DNA of 64,000 nt from Brachypodium distachyon (taxonomy: Eukaryota > Streptophyta > Magnoliopsida > Poales > Poaceae). The translations under genes and the position numbers were made by a program. This document shows, in pieces, positions 33,991 to 45,265 of this stretch (within the stretch, counting starts at the first letter, position 1; each line of letters begins with the position of its first letter). The notes under the pieces were generated by a model. That model was not told where the DNA came from. It searched no databases and saw only the letters and a program-made list of their open reading frames with translations. The DNA lies in NCBI RefSeq assembly GCF_000005505.3, contig NC_016134.3, positions 27,789,584 to 27,853,583 of the forward strand, in the 5' to 3' direction.

Positions 33991-35776
33991 AGTTTAATGT
34001 AAATTTTGGAATTGAATCACAAAATTTTCTCCAAATGAACTCAAACTTTGCACACTAGTCACATATGCCCATTAATGTCATTATCTCAAAGCTTGTTCAA
34101 ATTTGAATTGTTTACCTACTTTTTGAATTTCAAATTCAAACAAATCTGGGGGAACAGTTACCTCAATCACTGCTTAAATTCACAAGTTTCGTCCCAGAAG
34201 ATTTTCATAGCGTTTAGTGTTCATCCTTGATGTTCTCTCCAAATTTCAGATTTTCTGGAGTTCAGGAACGATATTTCGTGCATTCTTTGAATTTTCAGCC
34301 TTTTCGGCTCATAATTCAAAATTCAATGAAACTTCGCACAAATCGATGTGGAACAAATATAACAAAGTCATGGTTGTGCCATGGCATTCCAAAAAATTTG
34401 GAATGTACCGGGTCCAAACGCATTTCAATCTTCTTGCACATAAACTACTGTTTTTGCCTATTCTGCCAATTGGAAAAAAATATAATAATAGCAAGATTAA
34501 TCCGGAAAAATCTGAAAACCTGCATGGGCTCTTTATTTGTCAATACCTGTCACCAAAAAACAATTCAGACCAAAATCAATTTGTGATCACATGCATGAGC
34601 ACATCTCTCTGGGATGTTTTAGAATCTCTAAAGGAGATGTTGGAAGTTTAATGTAAATTTTGGAATTGAATCACAAAACTTTCTCCAAATGAACTCAAAC
34701 TTTGCACACTAGTCACATATGCCTATTAATGTCATTATCTCAAAGCTTGTTCAAATCTGAATTGTTTACCTATTTTTTGAATTTGAAATTCAAACAAATC
34801 TGGGGAACTGTTACCTCAATCAGCACTTAGATTCACAATTTTCATCCAAGAAGATTGTCATAGCGTTTAGTGTTCATCCTTGATGATCTCTCCAAATTTC
34901 AGATTTTCTGGAGTTCAGGAACGATATTTCGTGCATTTTTTGAATTTCCAGCCTTTTCGGCTCATAATTCAAAATTCAATGAATCTTCGCACAAATCGAT
35001 GTGGAACAAATATAACAAAGTCATGGTTGTGCCATGGCATTCCAAAAAACTGGGAATGCACCGGGTCCAAACGCATTTCAATCCTTTTTGCACCTAAACT
35101 GCTGTTTTTGCCTATTCTGCCAATTGGAAAAAGAAATATAATAATAGTCAAATTTAGCCGAAAAAATCTGAAAACCTGCACGGGCTCTTTATTTGTCAAT
35201 ACCTGTCACAAAAAAAGAAATCAGACCAAAATCAATTTGTGATCACATGCATGATGTTCAAAGTAGCACATCTCTCTGGGATGTTTTAGAATCTCTAAAG
35301 GAGATGTTAGAAGTTTGATGTAAATTTTGGAATTGGATCACAAAACTTTCTCCAAATGAACTCAAACTTTGCACACTAGTCACACATGCCTATTAATGTC
35401 ATTATCTCAAAGCTTGTTCAAATCTGAATTGTTTACCTATTTTTGAATTTTAAATTCAAACAAATCTGGGAACTGTTACCTCAATCACCGCTTAGATTCA
35501 CAAGTTTCGTCCCAGAATATTTTTCATAGGGTTTAGTGTTCATCCTTGATGTTCTCTCCAAATTTCAGACTTTCTGGAGTTGAGGAACGATATTTCGTGC
35601 ATTCTTTGAATTTCCAGCCTTTTCGGCTCATAATTCAAAATTTAATGAAACTTCGCACAAATCGATGTGGAACCAATATAACAAAGTCATGGTTTTGCCT
35701 TGGCATTCCAAAAAACTTGGAATGCACCGGGTCCAAACGCATTTGAATCCTTTTTGCACCTAAACTACTGTTTTTC
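33991..35776. repeat. Tandem repeat in the MULE, 2.7 copies of ~660 bp
   Basis: Unit starts (AGTTTAATGTAAATTTTGGA or close variant) at 33991, 34645 and 35312, so periods are 654 and 667 bp; the third copy ends at about 35776 where cargo begins. Units are close to identical with small indels. Short parallel ORFs in each (starting about 34217, 34870 and 35546) derive from the repetition and are not genes. Confidence 0.88.
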
Positions 35777-35782
35777 CCGGAC

Positions 35783-36269
35783 GTTCTTCCTCCCCCGCTC
35801 CTCGAGATGATTGCTCCTCTCCGAGTTTAGCATCGCGAGCTCAAACTCGTACCGCTCCCTTGCCTCCGCCGCCTCTCGGCTGCACTCGTTGGCGAAATCT
35901 TCCGCCAAGGAAGCCACCTTCGCGACAGCCATGTGCCGCCGTCGGCTTCCCGCACACGCTGCTGGAGCGTCTGCAGGAGCTCGGCATGGCGCCGATTGAT
36001 CTCGCACTCGGCCTCCTCCAAGTCGTCGTCATCGTCGTTGTCGTCGTCGTCGTTGAGGGGGAGTCGGCCGCAAGACGAGCATGGGATGTCCACATCGATG
36101 CGGGCACGCTTTGGCGGCGGCGAGCGGCGGCGTCCATGCTCAATGCATGGGACAATGCCGCCGGCGCATGTCGGCGAGTGCCAGACGACAGAGTGGTGGC
36201 CAGCTCATGCCCTTGGCCGCCGCCGGCCGAGCTCTTGATACCGTCTACTAGCTCCTTGTCCTTGGCCAT
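35783..36269 (-). pseudogene. Broken coiled-coil protein gene in the MULE
   Basis: Start at ATG 36269 (MAKDKELVDGIKSSAGGG). The coding signal moves through three frames: RARIDVDIPCSSCGRLPLN with an Asp-rich run and EINRRHAELLQTLQQRVREA, then HMAVAKVASLAEDFANECSR to YEFELAMLNSERSNHLEE. That is an acidic, heptad-like protein with at least two frameshifts. It is divergent from 36749-37219 with about 480 bp between starts. No family recognised. Confidence 0.45.
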
Positions 36270-36624
36270 GTTGGAGAGAAGCGGTAGAGCTCGAGAGAGA
36301 GCGAGAGGAAGAATGTAGATGAGATCAGAGAAGACTAGAGAATCGGTTTACTGGGCACGCACATAAGTAGTAGTGGGGAGAGGAAGCCAACGGGACCGAG
36401 AGAGTAGTGGGGAGAGGAAACCGACGGGACGATCTCACAGTTATTGAGAGTGAGTGGGAAACGTGCTGGGATCACTCTCACTGGGCCGCGCACGCCTCCT
36501 ATTGACGCCAGTTCGCTCCAACTTCCCACGTATGCCAGTTTCCCACGCATTTCAAACTGCGCCGGCGACCGCATTCAAAGCCCACCGATCGCCGGAAAAC
36601 CTCTCCCCTTGCCCTGTCACCATC

Positions 36625-36748
36625 GCTATTTAACCCGGCGCCATGGCTCCGCTTCTTCTACACAGCTCTCCAATCTTCTCCTTCTTCTACACAGCTCTCC
36701 ACTCCACTTCTTCAACCCGCCGCCCAGCGCCCCCGCTGACGACAAGCA
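36625..36748 (+). promoter_or_regulatory. Probable promoter/5' leader of the MULE ORF
   Basis: A TATA-like CTATTTAA at 36625-36632 lies about 115 bp upstream of ATG 36749. The leader holds a direct repeat of CTTCTTCTACACAGCTCTCC, a pyrimidine-rich sequence usual in plant 5' UTRs. The ATG is followed by G (GCAATGG). Confidence 0.45.
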
Positions 36749-37219
36749 ATGGCGTTCGAAGGCCTCACCTTCAACCCGCCACCCCTCACTGACGAGGCGT
36801 TGTTCCCACCTTGCGTGCGTGTGGAGCAGACGCTCCAGGTGTGGGCGATGTCGCGCAGCCGGAGCTCGATGGCGCTGGCCAGGAACTTCCTCAACACCGG
36901 CTTCAGTCACCTGGAGGCTGGTGGCCCTCCAATGTACCGCCTGGAGAGGCTCCGCGAGCACGGCGTCAAAAACGCCCTCCTGGTGCACCTCACCAACAGC
37001 CAGGACGCCGATTACCTCCTTGGCCGCGTGTACTGGTGTGGATGCAAGTTCATCGCATTCACGCTGTACAACGTGTACACCAACACTACGACCACGTTCC
37101 CCCACGCCGGCGAGATGCCCGGCCTCTCGTACATGGAGGAGGCGGAGGCGCCTGTGGAGGTGGCTGTCGAGGGGCCTGCGCCGCCTGTGGAGGAATCTGA
37201 AGACGAAGCCGAGAAGTGA
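36749..37219 (+). CDS. Intact 156-residue protein of unknown function carried by the MULE
   Basis: Full ORF from ATG 36749 to TGA 37217-37219, with a plausible TATA and leader and no lesion. N-terminus MAFEGLTFNPPPLTDEALF. Middle part (residues about 30-110) is well mixed and probably globular: LARNFLNTGFSHLEAGGPP, KNALLVHLTNSQDADYLLG, VYWCGCKFIAFTLYNVY. The tail is acidic and Pro/Glu-rich (VEESEDEAEK). No signal peptide or obvious transmembrane helix, though CKFIAFTLYNVY is hydrophobic. I do not recognise the family. Being the only undamaged ORF in a dead stack, it may be a captured host gene or a MULE accessory gene. Confidence 0.55.
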   Translation: MAFEGLTFNPPPLTDEALFPPCVRVEQTLQVWAMSRSRSSMALARNFLNTGFSHLEAGGPPMYRLERLREHGVKNALLVHLTNSQDADYLLGRVYWCGCKFIAFTLYNVYTNTTTTFPHAGEMPGLSYMEEAEAPVEVAVEGPAPPVEESEDEAEK

Positions 37220-37504
37220 GCGATCGATCGGCGTTTTTTTTTTCAAAATTAATGTCGTTAATGTAAGCCCTTGTTGGAATATATGAACTAGGTTCTTTCT
37301 TCCATGGCTGTGTTGTGCTGAGTCCGCGGCGTGAGCGCGCGACAGCGGCGCATCCTACCGTCCGTCGCGCCGACCGAGAGCATCCTAGCGGCGCATCCTT
37401 GCGTCCACGTCCCCATCCCGGTCCTTGTCCTCATGCTCGCGCCGATCCCCACGCCGCAGCGGCCGTCGTCGCGGTGGCCAGAGTCAAGCTCGCCGAAAGC
37501 CCGG

Positions 37505-37727
37505 CCCGGCGCACAGTCAGCAGCGCGCATTGGTCCCACCAGCCAGGCTTATACCCAGTCCCACCCGTCAGCAGCTAACGGCTTGACCGAGTTGACCGTG
37601 AGGAGGTGCTCCGTGATGGAAAAGGCGAGCATTTGCGCAAAGGAGGAGGGTTGAAGCGAACAGTGTTCTAAGACCTGGGCAAAACTGAGTAAAACTAAGA
37701 AACCGAAGGCACGGAAGTAAAAAACCC
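37505..37727. repeat. Right TIR of the MULE
   Basis: Inverted partner of 32656-32875; ends in CCC directly before the TSD TAAGAAATA. Confidence 0.8.
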
Positions 37728-38280
37728 TAAGAAATAACGATATCCACCACGCGTTGTAACACTCATTGGTTCACACACATCAGTATGTATGATTTCCAAG
37801 AAGTCACTTGCTCGTTCCATTATGCCTGAAAACGGGGTTCTAGTCATCTTACCCATGAGACATGGTTCACATGTATCAAATGATTCGAAATCAAGTGATT
37901 CAAGTAGTCCATCAGAATGGAATTTCTTCATGCGTTTTATACCATTATGACCTAGACGGCAGTGCCACAAATATGTGGAACTATCATTATGAACTTTGCA
38001 TCTTTTGCCATTAACATTATAAATATGTGTATCACTATTATCGAGATCTAATAGAAATAAACCATTCACAAGTGGTGCATGACCATAAAAGATATTACTC
38101 ATATAAATCGAACAACAATTATTCTTTAATTTAAATGAATAACCGTCTCGCATTAAACAAGATCCTGATATAATGTTCATGCTCAACGCAGGCACCAAAT
38201 AACAATTATTAAGGTTTAAAACTGTAACGACATGACATGCCACTAAACCAGTAGCACGCAGATCCCCGACATATTACAAG
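37728..38280 (-). pseudogene. Angela pol: pre-integrase zinc domain and start of integrase
   Basis: Minus strand: NNCYLVPALSMNIISGS, then WHCRLGHNGIKRMKKFHSDG and FDTCEPCLMGKMTRTPFSG (the H-H-C-C zinc motif), then IHTDVCEPMSVTTRGGYRYF with the first catalytic Asp. Open except for the MULE insertion. Its 5' side is lost in the Gypsy fragment near 38280. Confidence 0.85.
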
Positions 38281-41200
38281 TGACGTGAAGTTTCGCAAGT
38301 AATATACCGGTCAGAGTAGTAAACATAAACAATTGCAGTGGATTCGATATGCATAAATAATTGGAATTACCTTTACAAGTAAAATACAACCTAACAATTA
38401 CAAGAAACACGGGAAGTTATGGCCTAACTGTCTCACTATTGTATAGACACTTGATGACATATTCCTGAAATGCATCTCCTTCGACGAGATACCTCGTCTC
38501 CATCTTGACGATCAGCGGAACATCTCTTATGTCTTAAAGAGTTAGTCACCTAAACAAAGGAGGTTTACATAGGGGATGAGTACAAAAGGTACTCAACAAG
38601 TCCAGGATAGCAACATATGTTTGAATGCACTATGATCTACTAGGACACTTGGTCCCCAAATAAGCAATGATTTTCGAAAACAATTCTGAGGAAAGAGTCA
38701 AGTTTTATTATAGAAATCTATGATCTCCTTGTCTCATGGGTTGTTAGAATCCCCTGTGGATTCCTTTCCCGCCGCGATCGCAGTTCCTACCCGGAACAGG
38801 GAGTGACAAGCCACGGTTCAATACACTTTGCAGAGGTGCGTTACTTTACCCACAGACGCCCATAGTCGTGCATCGAGGGGATCAGCCTTAGATAACACAA
38901 CCATGAACACAAAGCCTTTTCACCCATCCCATCTGCCGTTACCTCAAAGCGTAGCTGGCCGGCGAACATAGACACCAGCTACCCACCATGACAAGCTGGT
39001 AGCCTACAGTAGAGGTCAAACTCCAACTGTCATTCATTCTATCGCAATTGGTCGCCTACAGTAGAGGTCGCCCCAACTGCTCCTAGGGAGGTAGGACATT
39101 AAGATGGCATTACTTCAGCTCAGCCCCGCCCATACAGGGTCATGTGGTCAACGCGGTCGCTACGGCGCTCGAGTACAAGTAGTCAATTGTTGATTAAGCC
39201 TTAAGGTGATATCCTTTGTAGTCGAACCCACCTTCCGCGGCATGAAAGCCAGGCTTGACAGCCTCCAAACAGGGTCCGAACTGCCAGCCATAATAGTTCA
39301 CCGATGAGCAGTCGATCAACCAGATCCATGTCATATTATTTCAAAAATAAACTTTCTTTTGATGCAAGTGATACCAATAGAATACATTGCAAAGCTTTGA
39401 TAGAAAATAATCATCAGATATGAACAAGAACTAGACTTGCCTGAGATACCTGGAAGATCAATTAGAAGACATCAAAGATTCGACTCAACAATAAGTCCAA
39501 GGCAGATTCAATCTGGGAAGGTACAAATGAAGTCCAATGAGGACTAACACCAAAATGCACATACCAAACAGGATGCAGAAGCTTTAAGCAAAGATACTTT
39601 ACTCAATTCTATCAAGATTACTTAGTTATCCTGCATGTCATCATTTCAGGCAATATTGAAGAGATAAACAAGTTCTGGCAAGTTTATTCTACCCATTCAA
39701 GCAGGCTATCTAAGTCACATATTATTGAAGTACTAGATGGAGTTAATTTAACAGCAGGTTCACCAAGATTGCCTATTTCTTTATAAATTATGAAGCACCA
39801 ATCAAAACATCACAAATACCCCTCAAGGATAAAGGATCCTCATGGACAACTTGCAGTTTCAAGGCTGGACCATGTTGGTGCCAGTGCGGCTTGCTAAAGC
39901 ATAGGATTCAGTTTTGATGCACTCATGATGATCTAATTGGATTCTCAGCTATCAAGGATATTGTGCTGAAGGGTGGTGTTCTGGAGTCACTCACTCAATT
40001 GGCTAATGGATTGTTTTATGCCTCATGTGACAGCTTATACTGTACAATTGTAATTTTGGTGGGATTCGGAATCCGGGAGCTACTAATTCAATAGCACGGT
40101 CAACTTAGTGATGAAGTTCCAGAGATGTCAATTTATGACATGAGAAATTTTACTCCTATACTACTAGATATTTGAGCAACTAATGTATGAATCAGGATAA
40201 TGTTGATTCTAATGGTTCTGGTGTGAGAAGATTCAGTCTAAAATATCCTGATTTTAGTTTCGTTATGGCCTTAAAGATTCAGCTAACTAAATAAATGTGT
40301 ACTCATATAAGTAATGCTTCCTGGACCTCAGCTCTTCTCTCTACTTCCTGAATTCTGGTATAAATGTACATGTTACTACTTCTCTATGTACTAATGGTCA
40401 GGTGGCTGCCCATGGTGATCTTGATTCTTTAAAGGTACCATGTTTCAGTTTAGTTCCTAGGAATTGTATAATCAGGGTCATGTGTATTGACCAATTTATT
40501 TGGCTAAGCATGCACGCAGCGCTTTCATGTAAAGATTAATGCCATGACAGTTCTAAACTCCTAGTATTCGGTCTTCACTGTAATTACAGAGATAAACTAC
40601 TGGGAGTAATCACACAAGCATGCTAATAGGCTTTTATTTATATAGCAATTAGAATATCAGTTTTTTAGTCTATCAATGATTTGGGGTTCAATTGTACTAT
40701 CCAATTCAGAGATGGGTATGTATATTCCTATACATAGGATGACAAACTCTAAATCTGATAATAGGGGATGTACGAAGTGCCTAAGATATTAATGATTAGC
40801 TTAAATAGATGTTCCCCGTTTTCCATTCCATTTGCTAATTTGGTACTTCTACCTTCATTCAGCAGATTAGCACCCAAGCAATCAAGAAATTAGTTCTAGT
40901 CAGATTCTTCGGTGCCATGATGATTAACTCACACAGATGTTCCCCTTTTCCCCTCCTAAATGTCAATCTTTCTGACCATGAAAACAATTCAGCAGCAATC
41001 AAACAAAGATTTCTTCCCATGAAAAATCCTATTTGTGGTGCTCCTGAACATAAGACTTTACCTTGAATACTTGGGGACGCCTGAACCTGGCCGGTTACTG
41101 TTCGTGGCATCCTAGACTCCTGCTACTTCTATCTTATGGTCAGCTGATCTGCTAATCGTCTCCTTCCTCTTTGCGCTATCTCTCGTGGGCGCCGCCGCCG

Positions 41201-42045
41201 CTTCGATCCGATGCCCAGAATGGCGCCGGCTCAATCCTCCTCCCCGCCTCCATCAACTCTCAATCACGCGCCGTCTCTTTTCTAGTGAGGCTTGGCCTGG
41301 TGCTTATCTCCCTAGGAGAGATCAGAGCCATGGCGCAAGCTTGGTTTTGGTGAGAAAATGCTACAGTCCATGGGGAAAGATAAGGTCTTATAGAACTTCT
41401 CCTTCCTCTATTGTTCAGTCGGTTCCTCTGTTGATCTTTTTACTCAGGGCAGGAGTGGCTAGCCCTGCAACGGTGGCACTCGCCTGGCTCGCCAGCTCCT
41501 GCTGAAAACCCAGGTGAGGTGAGGTGTCTAGTTCGATATCTACTAGAGAAAAATGTTCTTTTCCTTCAGTTCTTTACTGCTGCTACGGTGAATGGTTACA
41601 GGAAAACCAGGTATTTAGATTTATAAAGCGGTATCCTTTTAACTGGTGATTAATTTCGTGAGCTAGACCTATGGCGATAAAATCACTTATGCTCTAAAAA
41701 GAATTCTAACTAATGTGTTTTCCTTGTTTAATTTAATTCCGAACACTTATGCATGTATGCCTCGAATGGTTGTAATATATGATGCACAATTTGTACACAG
41801 ACATGAGTAAAAGTGAAATGCATAAGACCTAATCCACACATATATGATTATCACTATGACCGTGGTTCGACGGACACTGCTCCCCAGCCGGTGTGATCAA
41901 ACCAGTAGTATGGTTAAACCTTAAAACACTAATATAAACCTTACAAAAATATAAACGAAATTTTCTCAGTCATCTTTTTGCTAACTAAATATATCTCGAG
42001 TACTTAACTCGATAATTTAACTTTGTAAAAATCCGGGACTTTACA
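38281..42045 (-). repeat. Probable Gypsy 3' LTR (long), left limit uncertain
   Basis: On the minus strand the LTR starts TGTAAAGTCCCGG at 42045, immediately after a polypurine tract AAGAGGGGGTAGGA (42046-42059), a combination I know from chromovirus-type Gypsy elements. No second TG/CA border or TSD can be confirmed near 38280, and 3.76 kb is long for one LTR, so another element may be hidden between 39.4 and 42 kb. No coding capacity seen. Confidence 0.45.
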
Positions 42046-42855
42046 TCCTACCCCCTCTTAAGAAAAATTCCGTCCTCGAAATTTGATGTTAAGGAGGTAC
42101 GAATGGGCATTTAGTAGTGCAGTCTATGATCAACTGATAAAGACTGATACTATAATTAGGTGGAGTAAAGCAGGTATAATGAATACTTGACAAGGTATGT
42201 CAAGGTGAGAACCTCAGATGATCTAATGATGAAACTTTTCAAATATAACCATTACTTGATTCTTGCTGATTATTTCTTTTAGTGGCTTATCTCAGAAATA
42301 AACTAGATCAGAATCATGTAAAAAGATTTCTTAAACCAGTGATACCTTCAAGGTTTAGTTATGCATCATTGATATTAGCATTTTCTCTTTGTTGCTCGAA
42401 TAAAAACGCATTCATGTTTTGATTATAAACATTATTCGTTTCTCCCTTGTTGATGCAAAGCTCACCAACCTATACCTAGTGCTTACAGAAATTTAATTAT
42501 ACAAGGCAATTAAAATTCATATACTCCCTATAAATCCTCACAGTTCGGTTCTTTAAAGCACTTCCTAAAATTCAGGTTATCCTTCACAGTTGACAAGATT
42601 CAGAGACTATTGTTAGTTCGACAAGTACAATATTCAAGGGTACAATGTTTTTAAGGTATTTATTCTAAACTTGTACTGTAGAGATCATGAACAGCACATT
42701 AACTCATAGGTAATAGGGTACTGCATCTTTCTCTGAAGATTAAAGGTCAAAATACTGTTATCAATTAAGTTTCAGATGGCAGTTCTGCTTTTGTTTATTT
42801 CTTATACTAATCCTATCCAGTAAATGATGCTTGCTTTTGTTTATTTCTTATACTT
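42046..42855 (-). mobile_element. 3' internal end of the same Gypsy element, truncated
   Basis: Non-coding 3' internal sequence starting with the polypurine tract. It stops near 42855, where Angela gag begins. A direct repeat TGCTTTTGTTTATTTCTTATACT occurs twice, near 42790 and 42832, at this border and probably marks the deletion or repair junction. Confidence 0.45.
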
Positions 42856-43401
42856 GGGGTAGTTACGATTCTAGTGGTCAGTTCTCTTACAGTTGAAGCA
42901 CTCAGTATCTGGATTAGGTCGCAGATCAATGCCTAGTTCATTAGGAATCAAAATTCCAAGATGACCTAGGAGTTCGGTGTACCCAGACATTTTGGGCACC
43001 TGCTCGCTAACGGAGCTGTTCTTCCATCTTACAGTCAAAGAACTTTTCGGAGACCTTATACCTCTCCGCACGGGTTGGATTTGAAATATCACTTTCAGTT
43101 CCCCAATCATATCAAATGCTGTGCAGTGCTCAAAACGCTTTTGGAGCTCAGGTTCCAAAATGCACAAAATGGCGCACTTTACTACAGAGTGGTCCTCAGC
43201 ACGAGTCTGCCAGACGTTCCTAACATCTTCAGGCTCATCTGAGTGGGGTTGATCACCAAGTGCTGCATCAAGAACATAATCCTTCTGAGCAGTAGTGAGG
43301 ATAATCCTCAGATGGCAGAACCATTCCCCAAAGTTGATTCCATTGGACTTCAGTTTATCTTTCTCTAGGAACGCATTAAAATTGAAACTAGTGCGAGTCA
43401 T
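42856..43401 (-). pseudogene. Angela gag
   Basis: Starts MTRTSFNFNAFLEKDKLKSN at 43401, a typical Angela gag start. Continues with WFCHLRIILTTAQKDYVLDA, LEPELQKRFEH and NSSVSEQVPKMSGYTELLG. The knuckle CFNCKRTDH is followed by a stop (TAG) and lacks its last Cys (NYPKY). Part of gag between LIPNELGIDL and the knuckle is missing, so it is shortened as well as broken. Confidence 0.82.
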
Positions 43402-44593
43402 TGATCTACAGCATATTTGCAAAGACAATTAGACTATGTTCATACTAAAATCAACATCTCTCAGGTTGTTCAGTGACACATGATCCAAACCCACTACACC
43501 AAGTTCGGTCATCACGTGAGATGGAGTAGCTTCAATGGTGAACATCATCATGTTGATCATATCATTCATATGACTCATGTTTAACCTTTCGATCCCTTGT
43601 GTTCCGAGGCCATGTCTATACATGCTAGGGTCGTCAAGTTAACCAAAGTATTTCTGCATGTGTAAAACTGGCTTACACCCGTTGTATGCGAACGTAGAGT
43701 TTATAACACCCGATCATTACGTGGTGTTTCAAAAAGACGAACTTTCGCAATGGTGCATACTAAGGGAGAACACATTATTATCTTGATATTAATAATGAGG
43801 ATCATCTTATAATGCTACCGTTGTCAACTAAGCAAAATAAGATGCATAAAAAGGATAAACATCACATGCATACATAATGTGACATGATATGATCTTTTCT
43901 TCATGTGCCTTTGATCTCCATCTCCAAAGCACGTGCATGATCTCCATCATCACCAGCCTGTCGCCTAGGTCCTCAGGTGACAAGTATAGTTTCCTCCACC
44001 AGCTATCGCTACTACCATCGATAAAGTAAAGCAATTACATGGAGATTAAAACGTTGACACGAAGGTCATACAATAATTAATGAGACAACCATACGGCTCC
44101 TGCCGGTTGCCAAATTCATCGACATGCAAGTCTTGAAATATTACAAAACATGATCATCTTATACATCAAATATATCATATCATATCTTGGCCATACCACA
44201 TCACATGCCCCTGCAAAAACAAATTAGACGCTTCTACTTTGTTGTTGCATGTTTTATGTGGCTTTAGGGGCTGCACTAAAAGAACCATTCTTACTTACGC
44301 AAAAAGCCACAACGATGATATACGTGCTGCTTATTAACCGTATGGGCCTCTCGTTGCAAATCAGATTTCAACTATAGTCGGAGAGACAGACACTCGCCAA
44401 CCGCATATGCAATACAAGTTGCATGTCAATTTGAGGAACCGGTCTCTTGTGCGATCACAAGTAAGGTTGGTCCGAGCTGCTTCATCCCACTATCCCGCAA
44501 AATCCGAAGTACACAAAATAGGTAGCAACATGAACATCAACGCCCACAACCAAGTTATGTTTTACTCGTACAAAACATCTACGGATAGATCTA
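43402..44593 (-). other. Angela 5' leader
   Basis: About 1.2 kb between primer site and gag. Long leaders are usual in the Angela/BARE group. Short ORFs (for example MYRHGLGTQGIERLNM at 43623) have no recognisable domain. Confidence 0.65.
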
Positions 44594-44605
44594 GCTCTGA
44601 TACCA
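44594..44605 (-). other. Angela primer binding site
   Basis: TGGTATCAGAGC on the minus strand, one base inside the 5' LTR, matching initiator Met tRNA. Confidence 0.88.
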
Positions 44606-44606
44606 T

Positions 44607-45265
44607 TGATGGGTTTGTTGCATGGAAAACAAAAAATTTCCTCCGAGAAGTGCGGAAGAAACCCAAGATCATATCTACTACATGTAAGTAACGAGAGGGA
44701 TTATGAGCATCATACCTTCGTAGACCACAAAGCGTTACGATCACGGGATCGTTATTGGTGTAGTGGAACTTTCGGTGAGATCCTCAGTGCAGAACCGACG
44801 GCACCTCCTTGGTATCCACACGTTCAGCTTCACATCGTTATGATCACCCAGTTACGAGATGACGGTTGATATCCACAAAGTATTCTTCCAGTACTAGTGA
44901 GTGGCATGATCTCATGGTCTAAGGAAATGATACTTGACATAATAAAAGCATTAGCAACTTAAACGTAAGTGACACGATCAAAACCTATGCTTAGGTTTGG
45001 GTCTGTCCATCACATCATTCTCCTAATGATATGACCTCGTTATTAAATGAAAACACATGTCTATGGTTACGAAACCTTGACCATCTTTTAATCCACGAGC
45101 TAATTTAGTAGAGGCGTATTAGGAACACGGTATTTGTTTATTTATCCGCACATGTATTTAGTTTCCTGTTAATACAATTATAGCATGGATAATAAACCTT
45201 TATCAAGAACAATGAAATATGAATAATAACAAATTTATTATTGCCTCTAGGGCATATTTCCAACA
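44607..45265 (-). repeat. Angela 5' LTR with a 1.06-kb internal deletion (659 bp)
   Basis: Matches 3622-5338 at both ends, but jumps from the sequence at about 3851 to that at about 4912. The missing part is where an LTR promoter would normally be, so this LTR probably cannot start transcription. Confidence 0.88.

Larger units (their letters stand above)
32656..37727. mobile_element. Mutator-like element (MULE) with long TIRs and cargo, perfect 9-bp TSD
   Basis: Begins and ends with GGGTTTTTTA-type termini. The TIR is highly similar over about 78 bp and recognisable for about 200 bp. Both ends are flanked by TAAGAAATA (32647-32655 and 37728-37736), a perfect 9-bp target duplication typical of Mutator. 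Removing the element restores the Angela integrase frame (GGYRYFL to TFMDDLSRYG). I find no MURA-type transposase. Contents: GC-rich captured-looking DNA, a 650-bp tandem repeat, a broken coiled-coil gene and an intact 156-codon ORF, so it resembles a Pack-MULE. Confidence 0.88.
3622..45265 (-). mobile_element. Angela/BARE-type Copia LTR retrotransposon (minus strand), split by four later insertions
   Basis: The LTR starts (minus strand) TGTTGGAAATATGCCCTAGA and ends with ACCCATCA, as in the Angela/BARE group. The 3' LTR is 3622-5338 with a polypurine tract next to it. The 5' LTR is 44607-45265 with the initiator-Met tRNA primer site TGGTATCAGAGC (44594-44605). Flanking 5-mers are ccggg (3617-3621) and cctgg (45266-45270), a target duplication with one change. 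Surviving Angela parts are 3622-7113, 11965 to about 12010, 32065-32655, 37728 to about 38280 and about 42856-45265, roughly 7 kb. Order gag, pre-integrase, integrase, RT, RNase H is the Copia order. It is dead: nonsense codon in pol, a 5' LTR deletion, and the inserts. Confidence 0.9.

Noticed and set aside
34217..35746. Similar ORFs in each unit of the MULE repeat
   Set aside because: They are parallel by-products of the tandem repetition, and frames differ between units.
36626..37246. 206-codon minus-strand ORF opposite the MULE gene
   Set aside because: Shadow of the + strand ORF in GC-rich sequence. The + strand has the TATA, leader and stop in sensible places.
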